64,000 nt of DNA. Source: Caballeronia temeraria. GTDB taxonomy: Bacteria; Pseudomonadota; Gammaproteobacteria; Burkholderiales; Burkholderiaceae. Location: NCBI RefSeq assembly GCF_001544795.2, contig NZ_FCOI02000006.1, forward strand, positions 124,001-188,000, in the 5' to 3' direction. The position numbers and the translations under genes are program-made. Of this stretch, positions 1-8,626 are shown one piece after another (within the stretch, counting starts at the first letter, position 1; each line of letters begins with the position of its first letter). The notes beneath the pieces are model-generated. The model did no database searches, was not told the origin of the DNA, and worked only from the letters and a program-made list of their open reading frames with translations.

Positions 1-438
1 CCTCCAGGGTTATGGAACGCTCGTCCGTTTGAGGGTGTTACGCCGCCGATTGCCGTGCTCATCGTCGATGATGACAGCGCGGGGGCCGAAGCCTTGGCCG
101 CTGCCCTCGCGACTGAAGGCTTCCGCACGATTGTCGCGGTGGGGGGAAATGCCGCCTTTCGAACGGAACCTGCGTGGACGCCGCACGTCGTCACTCTCGA
201 CATCGAAATGCCAGACCGCGACGGTTTTGCTGTGGCCTCGGCGATGCGCAGCTCAAACCGCTTCGCAAACGTACCGATCATCGCGTACACCTCCCTGAAC
301 GAGGCGGAGGTAATCGAGCGGGGCAGAGAAGCGCAGATCGACGCGTTTTGCCGGAAAGGCCATTCGGTCCGGTCGCTCCTCGCCCTGATCGAGCACGTCG
401 CGCCATCGACGGTGCCGGGGCGAGGCAGGGCGCTTTAG
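1..438 (+). CDS. Single-domain response regulator (receiver only), 5' end possibly outside window
   Basis: A CheY-like receiver with almost no other sequence. Visible signatures are the acidic pocket LIVDDD, the phospho-acceptor Asp in VTLDIEMPDRDG, the Ser/Thr switch in IIAYTS, and the conserved Lys in FCRKG. The frame is open to the window edge with no ATG, GTG or TTG before the GTG at 55. That GTG would cut into beta strand 1, so the true start may lie upstream of the window. The Lys is followed by Gly instead of the usual cis-Pro, as in the receiver at 20981-21406. No output domain is present, so it probably acts through phosphotransfer or protein contact. Its kinase partner is unknown; a hybrid kinase lies at 4726-6306. 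Confidence 0.8.
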   Translation, partial: PPGLWNARPFEGVTPPIAVLIVDDDSAGAEALAAALATEGFRTIVAVGGNAAFRTEPAWTPHVVTLDIEMPDRDGFAVASAMRSSNRFANVPIIAYTSLNEAEVIERGREAQIDAFCRKGHSVRSLLALIEHVAPSTVPGRGRAL

Positions 439-453
439 GCCAGTCCTGGAAGC

Positions 454-606
454 TCACGTGTCGTTCACGCGTCTTTTCAGGAGTCTGTCTGCTTCCTCAG
501 CGCGCGCCCCTTTTCCCCGTCGACCACTGTCCTCGCCGCTCCGTTCATTGAGATAAACGACGAGCGCTCCACCGAGGAGCAACGGGACCACTGTCATCAC
601 GATCAT
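454..606 (-). CDS. Small single-pass membrane protein, unknown function
   Basis: A 50-residue protein with one N-terminal hydrophobic segment (MIVMTVVPLLLGGALVVYL, residues 1-19) and a charged Arg/Glu/Lys-rich tail of about 30 residues. The ATG at 606 follows an AGG about seven bases upstream. The same frame stays open further upstream to 807, but that extension is Arg/His-rich and unlike a protein, so the internal start is preferred. It ends 16 bases from the receiver gene on the other strand (convergent). No family is recognised. Confidence 0.5.
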   Translation of the reverse strand: MIVMTVVPLLLGGALVVYLNERSGEDSGRRGKGARAEEADRLLKRRVNDT

Positions 607-1194
607 TTCGGCACCTAAAGAAATCGGTCTACGCTGGTCATGTCGGCATGATGCGCGGGAGACGGCAAAGGAAGGCAATGGGCGCCGACGTTGAAGCCGT
701 TCTATGCGAGCACCGTCGTGACGCCTGAAGTGTAGACGCGGCGGGGTCGTAGCCGAAACTCCCTCGCAATAGTCGCAATTATTTGGATAACTAACATTAT
801 GTGTCAATGAGGTCAGGAGCGTCCACGATAGTCTTACCGCACGCGTTGCATGTCGTTGACAGCGATGTCTTTCTTTTCGAGCGGAAAAGCTTCAAGGGGA
901 ACGATCTGCGAGCGGGACCCGCGGTAACCGCTTTAACGCTGGCCAAAAGCATCTGAGGCCGGGACTCACGACTGAACTTATCCACAGATTCGGTTGAAAA
1001 GCCTGTGAACAACCCGGGCCGTAACTCCCTAAGCACTTGAAATAAGTGAGCTTTGTCGCCCTGCAACATCGCGCGGCTCGCCGGGCGACGATTGCCGGTC
1101 AGGGACGATTTTTGGCTGGCGTCACGAGGCATCGGAAGCCTGAGAGTCGCTGGCACATCAGCGCGCAGAGGGCCTCGCTGCGCGAACGGACTGT
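607..1194. other. Gene-poor interval with a DnaA-box-like inverted motif
   Basis: No reading frame here looks like protein on either strand. The only structured element seen is the motif at 978-1013, listed separately. Confidence 0.5.
978..1013. repeat. DnaA-box-like inverted motif, copy 1
   Basis: It begins with TTATCCACAG, an exact match to the DnaA-box consensus TTATCCACA, and ends in a degenerate inverted partner (CCTGTGAACAA) 14 bases later. A second copy at 47098-47133 matches at about 30 of 38 aligned positions. Both lie in gene-free DNA. A replication or DnaA-titration role is possible but nothing around either copy (AT-rich unwinding region, repA, parAB) supports an origin. Confidence 0.4.
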
Positions 1195-1419
1195 TCAACT
1201 GCACGCTCGGTAGCTCGCCTCGTCAGCCTGCGCGATCCGTCTGCCGCCGCGGACCGGCTTGAGCGCTTCACCGCAGTGAGCGGCCGCCTCCTTAGCCAAA
1301 GCATATTCGCGTGGCCGTCCACGAGACACCTCGCGAGCGGCTTTGCCAGAACGCCTATACTGCACTTGACTAAGCAGCGCAGCCAAATGCAAGGCAACCA
1401 GTGCGCCCCCTAACGGCAT
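1195..1419 (-). CDS. Possible small protein, unknown function
   Basis: A 74-residue frame starting at an ATG preceded by GGA four bases upstream. Residues 1-18 are hydrophobic (MPLGGALVALHLAALLSQ); the rest is basic. It would be divergent from the small gene starting at 1483. The frame extends on to 1878, where it is only the complement of that gene. No family is recognised and it may be a chance frame. Confidence 0.3.
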   Translation of the reverse strand: MPLGGALVALHLAALLSQVQYRRSGKAAREVSRGRPREYALAKEAAAHCGEALKPVRGGRRIAQADEASYRACS

Positions 1420-1482
1420 CGTTTCCGGCTTGGACCGCCCGTTGCGGTCGCTAAACCAGCTGTCGCCCAACGGGGAGCATTG

Positions 1483-1755
1483 ATGGAACGCCTTTCCCAG
1501 CAAACGGTGAATCACCTGGTTGATCGCTGGACCGTGCTGATCAAGGAGCCCAATCGGTACGGCACGGGCTGTTACCCCGACTTGCTCGAGGCGGACGTAC
1601 TCCGGCTCGCGAGCGAAGCCGAACAGGTCGTCGCTCCTGATCCCTTCGACGCCGATCTTATCCGTACCGCTCGTTCGCTCATCGAAGCAGGCGAGCTGAA
1701 GATCGCGATGTTCAAGCTGCATGAAGTGATTTACGGTCGCTTGGGCGGTCGTTAG
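1483..1755 (+). CDS. Conserved-looking small cytoplasmic protein, unknown function
   Basis: A 90-residue acidic, helix-rich protein (residues 30-85 rich in Glu, Asp, Leu and Ala) with no membrane segment or recognised motif. The ATG at 1483 has GGGGAG six bases upstream; a TTG one codon earlier is possible but less well placed. It stands alone and is not obviously in an operon. Amino-acid composition and third-base GC favour a real gene. Confidence 0.55.
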   Translation: MERLSQQTVNHLVDRWTVLIKEPNRYGTGCYPDLLEADVLRLASEAEQVVAPDPFDADLIRTARSLIEAGELKIAMFKLHEVIYGRLGGR

Positions 1756-1887
1756 TACGCCCGCCGCCGCCACACGACCCGCGGCACTTGCACACTGATC
1801 TGCCGATCCGAATCGCAGGCACAGTCGGCGAGCCGCGTGATCGGAGCCTCTGTCGCGAACGGGTCCCTCCGGATGCACCGCTGCCCA

Positions 1888-2374
1888 CTACGTGAACTGC
1901 GCGATCGGAGTCGTGAGTGCCTTTTTGAATGAGCTTCGGTCAACCTTACAAGAGACGCTGGATAGGTGACTGTCCGGACGGAAACCATTGCGCGCGCAGA
2001 ACTCGGCGACGGTTCGCTTTGTGAGTTCGCAGCAGCAATTGGTTGTATCCCATCGCGGCTGCGTCCGCCTCGAGCCGCGAAAGGAGCACAGCGCCAATGC
2101 CCGATTTCGCGGCACGGCTATAGAGGTGTGCGACCTCCGCCACGCGATAGTCTGATCGGCGCAACGCACCACACGCTAAAGGGAATCCGTTCATTGTTCT
2201 GACGATGAGAAACGTACTCCTCGCAGAATGGATGTCTTCGTGAAATAGTCGACCGCGGCCCCTCGCTCCATAAAAGAGCGCCATGGTCGCATCCAACTCG
2301 TCTAGAAGAGCCGCAGCGTCTGGCGAGCACGGGTCCTCTCTTCGCGCGACGACAAACATTTCCGTGGGCGTCAT
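1888..2374 (-). pseudogene. GNAT N-acetyltransferase, frameshifted
   Basis: From the ATG at 2374 (AGGA upstream) the frame encodes a GNAT fold: VEVAHLYSR-type beta strand 4, then SGIGAVLLSRLEADA, matching the acetyl-CoA pyrophosphate loop and helix. Near position 2005 the frame breaks. The expected C-terminal motif AEFCARNGF (normally NxxAxxFYxxxGF) continues in another frame to a stop at 1888. One base gained or two lost near there would explain it. The acyl acceptor is unknown. Either a recent inactivation or a sequencing error. Confidence 0.65.
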
Positions 2375-3011
2375 AAGTCCTACCTCGAGTAGCGTTCGTC
2401 GACTCAAGCAATAACGAGTCCACTCATTCCGAGAAGAGACACGAATTGCGGAGTTCATCGCGTAGTACTTGCCGCTAACCGCAGCGTCTTGAGCAGGCGC
2501 TCTTCCCGGAATCGCATTCTCTAGAAAAAACTATGCGGGCAATCACGACGAACAGACGCTGACCACTATCCCGACCCCGGACGGCGGGAGTACAGCTCGA
2601 AGGACCGAGCGCACTTTCGTGGGTTTGATTGCCCGCCTTAGGTGCAATGTCAATTCGTCTTCGTCGGCCTAGCACGGCGCTACTGCCTCAAGCATCCTCG
2701 CCGCCGCGCCCGCACATGGATCGGAGTGCTCTGCATCGAGGCATGCCTGAAAACCGTACGAAGCGGTCGGTATCTTGCGCGCGACCCCGCACGAGACAGA
2801 GAGACGCGCCGCGCTGTGCTCCAGCACGCACGCCGCACCATGACGTCGGCACCACATGCCGCGTCCGCTGCGCATCGCGTGGAATTTCTTGCCCTCCGGC
2901 AACGCCCCTCCATCGGGCGAGCGAGCATCCGCAATAGGCACAACGCTTGCGCTACTTAAGAGCCGCTGCAGGCGCCTGCCTTACACGTTCACTTATCTAC
3001 AGGGATGAGCC
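2375..3011. other. Intergenic region without convincing genes
   Basis: Several overlapping frames exist (for example 2669-2941 on the minus strand) but none has a plausible ribosome-binding site, family motif or clear codon preference. Nothing else is recognised. Confidence 0.45.
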
Positions 3012-3728
3012 ATGAGGCTTCTAACCACTCGGGATGGTCTGCCCCGGCTGTCATGGGGTTCGATAATCGCCGGCGTCATTCTTTCGATGATCGTTTACCT
3101 GATTATGAGCGTGCTCGGCACGGCCATCGGCGCATCGCTGCTGGCGCCCATGTCCAAGCCGGATCCGTTGCATGGGTTTGGCTTCGGGTCCGGGGTCTGG
3201 GTCATCGTTACCACGGTGCTGGCGGTCTTCATCGGCTCGTACTTTGCAGGCCGCTGCGCCCCCGTGCTCGGATGGCTTCACGGTCTATTGTCTTGGGCGG
3301 CGATGACGCTGCTTATCGTGTACGGCATGACCTCGCTGATCACCGACGCGGTCAGTACCGCGGGTAGCGTCGCCGCGACGACCGCGCAGGTAGCGGCGAC
3401 CGCCGCCAATCAATCCGGTACGACCCCGTCGATAGTCGATAACGCCAAACAGCAAATACAGGCGGCCGCCGCCTCGGCGGCATCGGCAGCTTCAGGTCCG
3501 CAGGCCGAACAGACGGCGCGTGAAACGGCAGATGCCGCGGCACGGGGCGTCGCGCGGGCGAGCTGGTTCTCCTTTGCCGCGCTCATCGTGGGAGCCATCA
3601 TCGCCATCGTCTCCGGCGGCGCCGGCTTTCGCCATCAGCCGCCCTTTGAAGAAAGCGGTGGTGCAGCTTCCGGCGCCGATACGCCGACGGTGCGCAGCCG
3701 TGCAGTGCTAGGAGGCGGTCGTCTCTGA
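3012..3728 (+). CDS. Inner-membrane protein of unknown function, three to four TM segments
   Basis: A 238-residue protein. Hydrophobic segments lie near residues 17-45, 60-78, 85-108 and 185-203, separated by an Ala/Thr/Gln-rich region (about 115-175) likely to be an exposed helix. The ATG at 3012 is followed by a positively charged N-terminus, consistent with a cytoplasmic start. The next gene in the same direction is a ruined DUF2382 gene; DUF2382 proteins and membrane proteins of this type often neighbour each other in stress-resistance loci, so a role in envelope or general stress is plausible but not shown. Confidence 0.7.
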   Translation: MRLLTTRDGLPRLSWGSIIAGVILSMIVYLIMSVLGTAIGASLLAPMSKPDPLHGFGFGSGVWVIVTTVLAVFIGSYFAGRCAPVLGWLHGLLSWAAMTLLIVYGMTSLITDAVSTAGSVAATTAQVAATAANQSGTTPSIVDNAKQQIQAAAASAASAASGPQAEQTARETADAAARGVARASWFSFAALIVGAIIAIVSGGAGFRHQPPFEESGGAASGADTPTVRSRAVLGGGRL

Positions 3729-3790
3729 GCGAGCCGCCGCTTTCCGACAGCCGGTGCAGATCCGGCCGAAGTGCGGATGAGGAGGAACCC

Positions 3791-4304
3791 ATGCGTGAGG
3801 AAGAGACGTCCGGTGCGATGCCAACGCCTGGACCGTCGGACACAGTGGGTGTCGGCGGTCAAGGAAGAGATCGCGGTCGGCGCCACGACGACGGAAACGG
3901 GCGCCGTGCGGGTGCGCAAGGTCGTTCATGAAGAAACGCACCCCCTTCAGGTCGGCCGCGGTCGCCGGGCGGTCCACGGTTTTGCGCTCAATGGTCGCGT
4001 GTTCTTCACGCAGACTGACTGATTCGCTGACCGGCGTTTCCGTTACGCGTGAATAGACGCGAACGCCGCCCGTCTGCACTTCGCGCTTGCCGACGGAAGG
4101 CTCTGTAGAGATCCGCGAGACGGCTGAGGAGCCCGCGGTTCCCAAACGTCGCGGGTCGTTGAAGAGGTAGCGGTCGGCAAGGAAGCATCCACCAGAACGG
4201 AGACCATCGCCGATACGGTACGAGGCACCGAGGTGAATGTCGAAAGGACGGCGGTCCCCAATGACGGCCCGGCTGCCCCGCCCGTTAATAAGCCGCCTCT
4301 TTGA
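3791..4304 (+). pseudogene. DUF2382 (YsnF/AvaK-type) stress protein, scrambled by internal inversion and frameshifts
   Basis: The start ATG at 3791 has a strong GAGGAGGA ribosome-binding site. Plus-strand coding begins MREEETSGAMP, shifts frame, then reads VKEEIAVGATTTETGAVRV and RKVVHEETHPLQ to about 3955. From there to about 4098 the family-like sequence (VGKREVQTGGVRVYSRV, VSLREEHATIERKTVDRP) is readable only on the minus strand. Plus-strand coding resumes with EGSVEIRETAEEPAV, loses one base near 4145, and ends VVEEVAVGKEASTRTETI to the stop at 4304. A roughly 150-bp inner segment is therefore inverted. Short matches CCTTC..GTCGGC occur at both breakpoints in opposite orientation. Two DUF2382 repeats would have been present. 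Confidence 0.7.
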
Positions 4305-4725
4305 AACCGGGGCAGTTGGAGACGCGCGCACAACGTCGGCACGGTCCCCTTTGTTCCTGTCTTCTTCCTGCGTCGTGCGATGACCTCCTCTTGAACGTAT
4401 TTGCGTAGTGGCGACATGACGACGAGACACGACGACTAGACCTCATGGAATTTGATCTGTATTACGAACGATAGCCATGTGTATTCGCTATCTCCAGCGG
4501 CGCTATAGCTACGTTGGAGCTCATGTCCCCCAAAGGCGTCTGGCCCCAGACCGTCATGTGGTGTGCTTACGGTAGCGCGGCCGTTTCCAGACCAGCGGCT
4601 CGGAGAAGGCTTACGGTTGACGGTGCAAGAACACCGGCGGCGACTGCGCTGAGCCGCTTTTGCTCAAGCAATCCGGATTGCGCGCGCGGAATCAGCAAGT
4701 CGTGCACCACCGGAGGACGCGAGGG
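4305..4725. other. Intergenic region, nothing recognised
   Basis: It lies between the 3' end of the DUF2382 pseudogene and the 3' end of the hybrid kinase. No coding frame or repeat was recognised. Confidence 0.45.
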
Positions 4726-6306
4726 TTACTGTGTTTTGTTCGCTAGCTTGTCGAGAAGCTCGCTGATGTTCGCCGGCTTGACGAAGTAGGCGTCGAATGG
4801 ATTTTCGTCCGGGTTCGGCTCGACCTCTGCCTGCCACCCTGTGAGCGCGATAAGCATCACGTCCGATCCGCGCCTGGAGCGGATCCTTCGCGCCACCTCC
4901 GTCCCATCGATATCGGGTAAGCCAAGGTCCAGAATAACCGCATCGGGATGGAACGCATCCTCCACGCGTAGAGAATCCAGGCCACAACTCGCTGTTTCCA
5001 CTGTATGGCCTTCCGCTTGAAGCAAGAGCGCGAGACTGGCTGCGGCATCTTCGCTGTCGTCCACTACCAGCACCCGGCGCTGTTTCGATGGCGCTGAAAG
5101 CGATTGATTGGCCGCGGAGAGACGGGTCTCTTCCACCGACGAAGCGTGGTCAGCACGGAGGGCCGGAAGCCGAACTTCAAATGTGCTTCCTTTTCCCGGT
5201 CCTTCGCTTGCTGCTGTCAACTGCCCGTCGTGAAGTTGGACGAGCGCCCGTACGAGCGCCAGGCCGATGCCAAGACCGCCCTTCGAACGTCCGTGGCCCG
5301 ACGGGACCTGCGCAAACATAGTAAAAATCGTCGTCAGGTCCTCATGCGAGATGCCGATGCCGCTGTCGCCTACGGTGATCACGACGGCGTCGCCCTGCCG
5401 GGTCACCAAGAGCCCGATCTTTCCGCCCGATGGCGTATAACGGAAGGCGTTGTTGAGCAGGTTTTGAACGATCTGGGCGAGCCGAACCGGATCCGCTGAC
5501 AGGAAAAGGGGATCATCTGGGAGGCGTACGTCGAACTCGTGCGAGGACTCAGACCCAGCCTGGCGAGCGCGGGTGCTTTCAATGACCTCGTGAATGATCG
5601 CGCCAATCTCGACGCGCGTTTTCTTGATCTCGATCTTCCCTTCTGCGATGCGAGACACGTCGAACAGATCATCAGCGAGGCGCGTGGCTTGATCGAGTTG
5701 CCGATCGAGCATCTCCAACGGCCAAACCGTGTCAGCCGATAAGCCCTGCTGACGCGAAAGCAGGTCGATGGCTGAACGCATCGCACTCAAGGGCGTGCGA
5801 AGCTCGTGAGCGAGCGTCGCGAGAAATTCGTCCTTACGACGGTCGGCGAGTCTCAGCGCAAGTTCCGCCGTCTCCTTGGCTTTCAGGGCTTCGTCTGAGC
5901 GGCTCCGTGCGGCGACCAGCTCGCGCTCGTATTTATGCCGGTCGCCCATGACCATGACGGCGAACTCGTCGAGTTCAACACCACCTTCGTTCACCCGGCA
6001 CACGTTCACCATCATCGGGACGACCGCCCCATCCTGGCGACGCATATCGAGTTTGACTTCCGCCACGGAGCGTTGCACCTGCAGCAGCGGCGAGAGATGG
6101 GTTTGGAGAAAAATCTTTCCGCCCATCGTCAGCAGGTCGAGAAAGGTGCGGTGCCCAACCAGCTCTGTTGCTGAGAATCCGAGCCATTCACAAAACGTTC
6201 GGTTCGCTTGGAGGATTTTCCCGCCTGCCGTCGCCGTAAAAAGCCCGCAGGGCGCGCGGTCATACGCTGCTCTGAAGTCGGATACGCTTCGCTGCAGCTC
6301 ATGCAT
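4726..6306 (-). CDS. PAS hybrid sensor histidine kinase with C-terminal receiver
   Basis: A 526-residue soluble kinase. Residues 10-125 form a PAS domain; residues 155-225 a HisKA dimerisation domain with phospho-acceptor His167 (FLATLAHELRTPL); residues 270-385 a HATPase_c domain with the N box (NLLNNAFRYTPSG) and G boxes (GDSGIGIS, GGLGIGLAL); residues 407-526 a receiver (RVLVVDDSED, VILDLGLPDIDG, YFVKPA). No membrane segment is present, so the PAS domain must sense a cytoplasmic signal. The gene starts two bases after the stop of the RsbQ-like hydrolase, so the two are very likely co-translated. By analogy with RsbQ-RsbP in Bacillus, the hydrolase may make or deliver the PAS ligand; that is inference. 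Confidence 0.9.
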   Translation of the reverse strand: MHELQRSVSDFRAAYDRAPCGLFTATAGGKILQANRTFCEWLGFSATELVGHRTFLDLLTMGGKIFLQTHLSPLLQVQRSVAEVKLDMRRQDGAVVPMMVNVCRVNEGGVELDEFAVMVMGDRHKYERELVAARSRSDEALKAKETAELALRLADRRKDEFLATLAHELRTPLSAMRSAIDLLSRQQGLSADTVWPLEMLDRQLDQATRLADDLFDVSRIAEGKIEIKKTRVEIGAIIHEVIESTRARQAGSESSHEFDVRLPDDPLFLSADPVRLAQIVQNLLNNAFRYTPSGGKIGLLVTRQGDAVVITVGDSGIGISHEDLTTIFTMFAQVPSGHGRSKGGLGIGLALVRALVQLHDGQLTAASEGPGKGSTFEVRLPALRADHASSVEETRLSAANQSLSAPSKQRRVLVVDDSEDAAASLALLLQAEGHTVETASCGLDSLRVEDAFHPDAVILDLGLPDIDGTEVARRIRSRRGSDVMLIALTGWQAEVEPNPDENPFDAYFVKPANISELLDKLANKTQ

Positions 6307-6308
6307 GA

Positions 6309-7112
6309 TCAGAGTCCTGTCTCATGCAGGAAAGACTCGATGGCGTCGACGCTGGCGCTCGGGGCGCTCAAGTGCGGGCAATGTCCAATATTCTTGACGA
6401 TGGCGAGGCGGCTGCCAGGGATATGTTGGTGCATGTACTCTCCGACGGAAACCGGCGCCAGGAAATCGTCATTGGACTGCACAATCAGCGTCGGCGTCGT
6501 GACACGTGACATCTCCGCGCGATGATCCGCCAGGAAGGTCACGCGCGCAAAATGTCGCGCAATATCGGGATCGGTCCGGCAGAAGCTGTTGACGAGTTCT
6601 TCACTGAGTTGCGGCTGTTCGGGCGCGCCCATGATGGCGGGTGCCATCGTGCTGGACCAGCCGAGAAAATTGTTCTCTAGCGTTTCGAGCAGTTCCTCGA
6701 TGTCCGCGCGCGCAAAACCGCCTGGGTACGCGCCATCATTGATAAACGATGGTGACGGCCCGACCATCACGTTCGCCGCAAAACGCTCGGGTGCTTTGAT
6801 CGCCGCAAGCATGCCGATCATCGCGCTGACCGAGTGGCCTACGAAGACGACCGGCGGTGCCTCGACGTCAGCGAGGATCTCAAGTATGTCGTCCACATAG
6901 CCATTCAGCGAGCTGTACTTCGCGAAATCATAGCTTGCAAGATCCGACCCGCCGCTTCCAACGAGATCGAACAACACGGTCCGGTATCGACTCTCGAATG
7001 TCGGCGCAACATACCGCCACATCGACTGGTCGCAACCGAAGCCGTGAGAGAAAACCATTGTCATCTGGCCATCACCGACGACGTGCACGTTATTGCGCTT
7101 GATGACGTTCAT
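6309..7112 (-). CDS. RsbQ/KAI2-like alpha/beta hydrolase
   Basis: 267 residues, the normal length for RsbQ-like hydrolases. Catalytic triad candidates are Ser94 in VGHSVSAMIG, Asp216 in QSNDDFLAP and His244 in NIGHCPHLSAP, with the oxyanion segment FSHGFGCDQ. In Bacillus subtilis RsbQ activates the PAS-containing phosphatase RsbP; plant KAI2 and D14 are related receptors. Here the gene is followed after two bases by a PAS histidine kinase, which suggests the same hydrolase-PAS pairing with another output. The ATG at 7112 is chosen because family similarity begins there; no good Shine-Dalgarno sequence is visible. The open frame continues upstream with unrelated Arg-rich sequence. Confidence 0.85.
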   Translation of the reverse strand: MNVIKRNNVHVVGDGQMTMVFSHGFGCDQSMWRYVAPTFESRYRTVLFDLVGSGGSDLASYDFAKYSSLNGYVDDILEILADVEAPPVVFVGHSVSAMIGMLAAIKAPERFAANVMVGPSPSFINDGAYPGGFARADIEELLETLENNFLGWSSTMAPAIMGAPEQPQLSEELVNSFCRTDPDIARHFARVTFLADHRAEMSRVTTPTLIVQSNDDFLAPVSVGEYMHQHIPGSRLAIVKNIGHCPHLSAPSASVDAIESFLHETGL

Positions 7113-7369
7113 TTTGTGAGGAAGGCAGAAGGTGGCGGGCGCGCGACGACTTACGTGGCGGAGATCGGTCCGGCATATTTGACACAATATCACCCTGAGC
7201 AGGCTGCTCAGAAAGCACGCACGAGGACCGCGATGAATTGCTCTCGCGAATCTGGCGGTTTCTCGTGCGTCGGACAGTGCCCCCCGACGCATGGCAACCC
7301 GCTTCAAGTTTCAACTGTCGCAAACATCAAGAAGCGAAGTCGACGGGGTGAGTCCGGCCAATTTCCGCC

Positions 7370-7942
7370 CTATTTCGCGTCGACGCATTCGCCCCCTACG
7401 TGCTTGTCCGTGGTCCTCGCCTGAGCATTCGCTAGACGGCGCGCAATTTCCGCGGCCGCACCGCCGTCGACGCGCAACGCCTGGGTGCCATCGCCATTTC
7501 GCTCCTCCGCCAGGTGCAAATAGGCGGCGGCGAGCTTGCGCAACTCGTCTTCAGTTGCGTCCTCGATGCCGATCAGCTGATTGCTTGCCCGCTTGTTCGA
7601 GGCGAGCAGTTCGTTTAGCTTCAAGTGAAGCGCCACGCTGTCCTTGTTCGCGCTCTGCTGGATGAGAAACACCATCAGAAAGGTGACGATCGTCGTGCCC
7701 GTGTTGATGACCAGTTGCCACCCATCGGAAAACTTGAAGACGGGACCGGACGCGAGCCATACCACGATGACAATTACGGCCAGCCCGAATGCGACGGGCG
7801 ACCCCGCCCAGCGCGTGACAGCGCTCGCGAAGGCATCGAACGCTCGCGTGACAGGATGCGCTTTCGCATAGCTGGGACTGGACGTCGAAGGGACGGTGTC
7901 CATGGGCGCGGCGTCCGGAAACGGGGCTTTTTCATTCATCAT
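7370..7942 (-). CDS. Low-affinity iron permease family protein
   Basis: 190 residues. After a polar 45-residue N-terminus there are two adjacent TM segments (about 48-68 and 78-98) with the family core WQLVINTGTTIVTFLMVFL, then a soluble helix containing DSVALHLKLNELL. These match the low-affinity Fe/Cu permease family (PF04120). The ATG at 7942 has GGAGG seven bases upstream. A paralogue lies at 18827-19315, also beside a hybrid histidine kinase. Transport has rarely been shown for bacterial members, so the name is a family label. Confidence 0.85.
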   Translation of the reverse strand: MMNEKAPFPDAAPMDTVPSTSSPSYAKAHPVTRAFDAFASAVTRWAGSPVAFGLAVIVIVVWLASGPVFKFSDGWQLVINTGTTIVTFLMVFLIQQSANKDSVALHLKLNELLASNKRASNQLIGIEDATEDELRKLAAAYLHLAEERNGDGTQALRVDGGAAAEIARRLANAQARTTDKHVGGECVDAK

Positions 7943-8084
7943 GGGCCTCCATTAAGTCTGCGTCCGATAGACGCGAGACGCCTCGGTCGCTCTACTAGCG
8001 AGATGGTGATCCCGACTAGGAAACCGAGGGCACCACGGTGAAAACAAAAAGACGTCGACCCTCACGCATTACCGGTCTACGAAG

Positions 8085-8396
8085 CTATGAGATCGGGGAC
8101 GTGCCGTCACATCCCCGCGTCGGATGTCCGCCATCGGAAGAATGTTTGTAATGATCGGGAAAGATCCGACCGACCAAGTCGTCGTACTCGGCCGGCTGTG
8201 CCATCACAATCGCTTGAAGCATCTTGATGAAAGCGTTGCCGTCCTCCAGGTTCTCCACAATCACCCGTGCTGTGCGCAGAGAGATGGTCTCGGCGAGTGG
8301 AGACGCTGTACCGTCGTCCAGCAGAAATTTGAATCGGTGAATCTCCACTGATGCGTCCGCAGGAGGAGATTCGTGGGCGATTATGGTGGCCTTCAT
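8085..8396 (-). CDS. Hypothetical protein, 103 residues
   Basis: A soluble protein with a beta-rich first half (VEIHRFKFLLDDG) and a helical second half (ARVIVENLEDGNAFIKMLQ). It ends in a Gly/Ser/Thr-rich tail. The start ATG at 8396 is preferred over an upstream one at 8432 because the extra residues are Arg/Asn/Ser-rich. No family is recognised. It stands alone between the iron permease and a remnant of an integrase gene. Confidence 0.55.
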   Translation of the reverse strand: MKATIIAHESPPADASVEIHRFKFLLDDGTASPLAETISLRTARVIVENLEDGNAFIKMLQAIVMAQPAEYDDLVGRIFPDHYKHSSDGGHPTRGCDGTSPIS

Positions 8397-8494
8397 GTTG
8401 GTCGTCCGGTTGCAAGCAGACGAGCGATGCAAAAGGCGTACCTCGATCGCTTGCGCACCCCTAGGAGCAATGAACGGCTATGGGTGGACGTCGT

Positions 8495-8585
8495 GCCGCC
8501 GAAGAACGACGCGCGTGCACGGGATCCACTGCGGCGCGATCAACGCCCGTAGCGCGCACGCGCAAGGTGCCGCGGCGGTGTCCTA
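8495..8585 (-). pseudogene. Short fragment of a large tyrosine recombinase gene
   Basis: On the minus strand this stretch encodes LIAPQWIP, flanked by a decayed match to the segment DAPRADGPLIAPQWIPGTRA of the integrase at 11710-13680. At DNA level the block ATCCACTGCGGCGCGATCA is shared with about 12060. It is about 90 bp, has no start or stop of its own, and looks like debris of a second integrase copy 3.5 kb away. Confidence 0.5.
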
Positions 8586-8626
8586 GCCATGGCCGGTCGC
8601 GGGCCTGACGGAGTAGACGTCCTGTC

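Noticed and set aside
978..1013. Replication origin
   Set aside because: One DnaA box with a weak inverse is not enough; there is no box cluster, AT-rich unwinding region or rep/par gene nearby.
1195..1878. A 227-codon minus-strand frame
   Set aside because: Most of it is the complement of the better-supported small gene at 1483-1755. Only the last 74 codons were kept, at low confidence.
2669..2941. A 90-codon minus-strand frame with a GTG start
   Set aside because: No Shine-Dalgarno sequence, no family motif, and competing frames of equal length on both strands.
3708..4430. A 240-codon minus-strand frame containing clear DUF2382 motifs
   Set aside because: Only its middle 150 bases are family-like; both ends are complements of plus-strand DUF2382 coding sequence. 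It is an inverted block inside a plus-strand pseudogene, not a gene.
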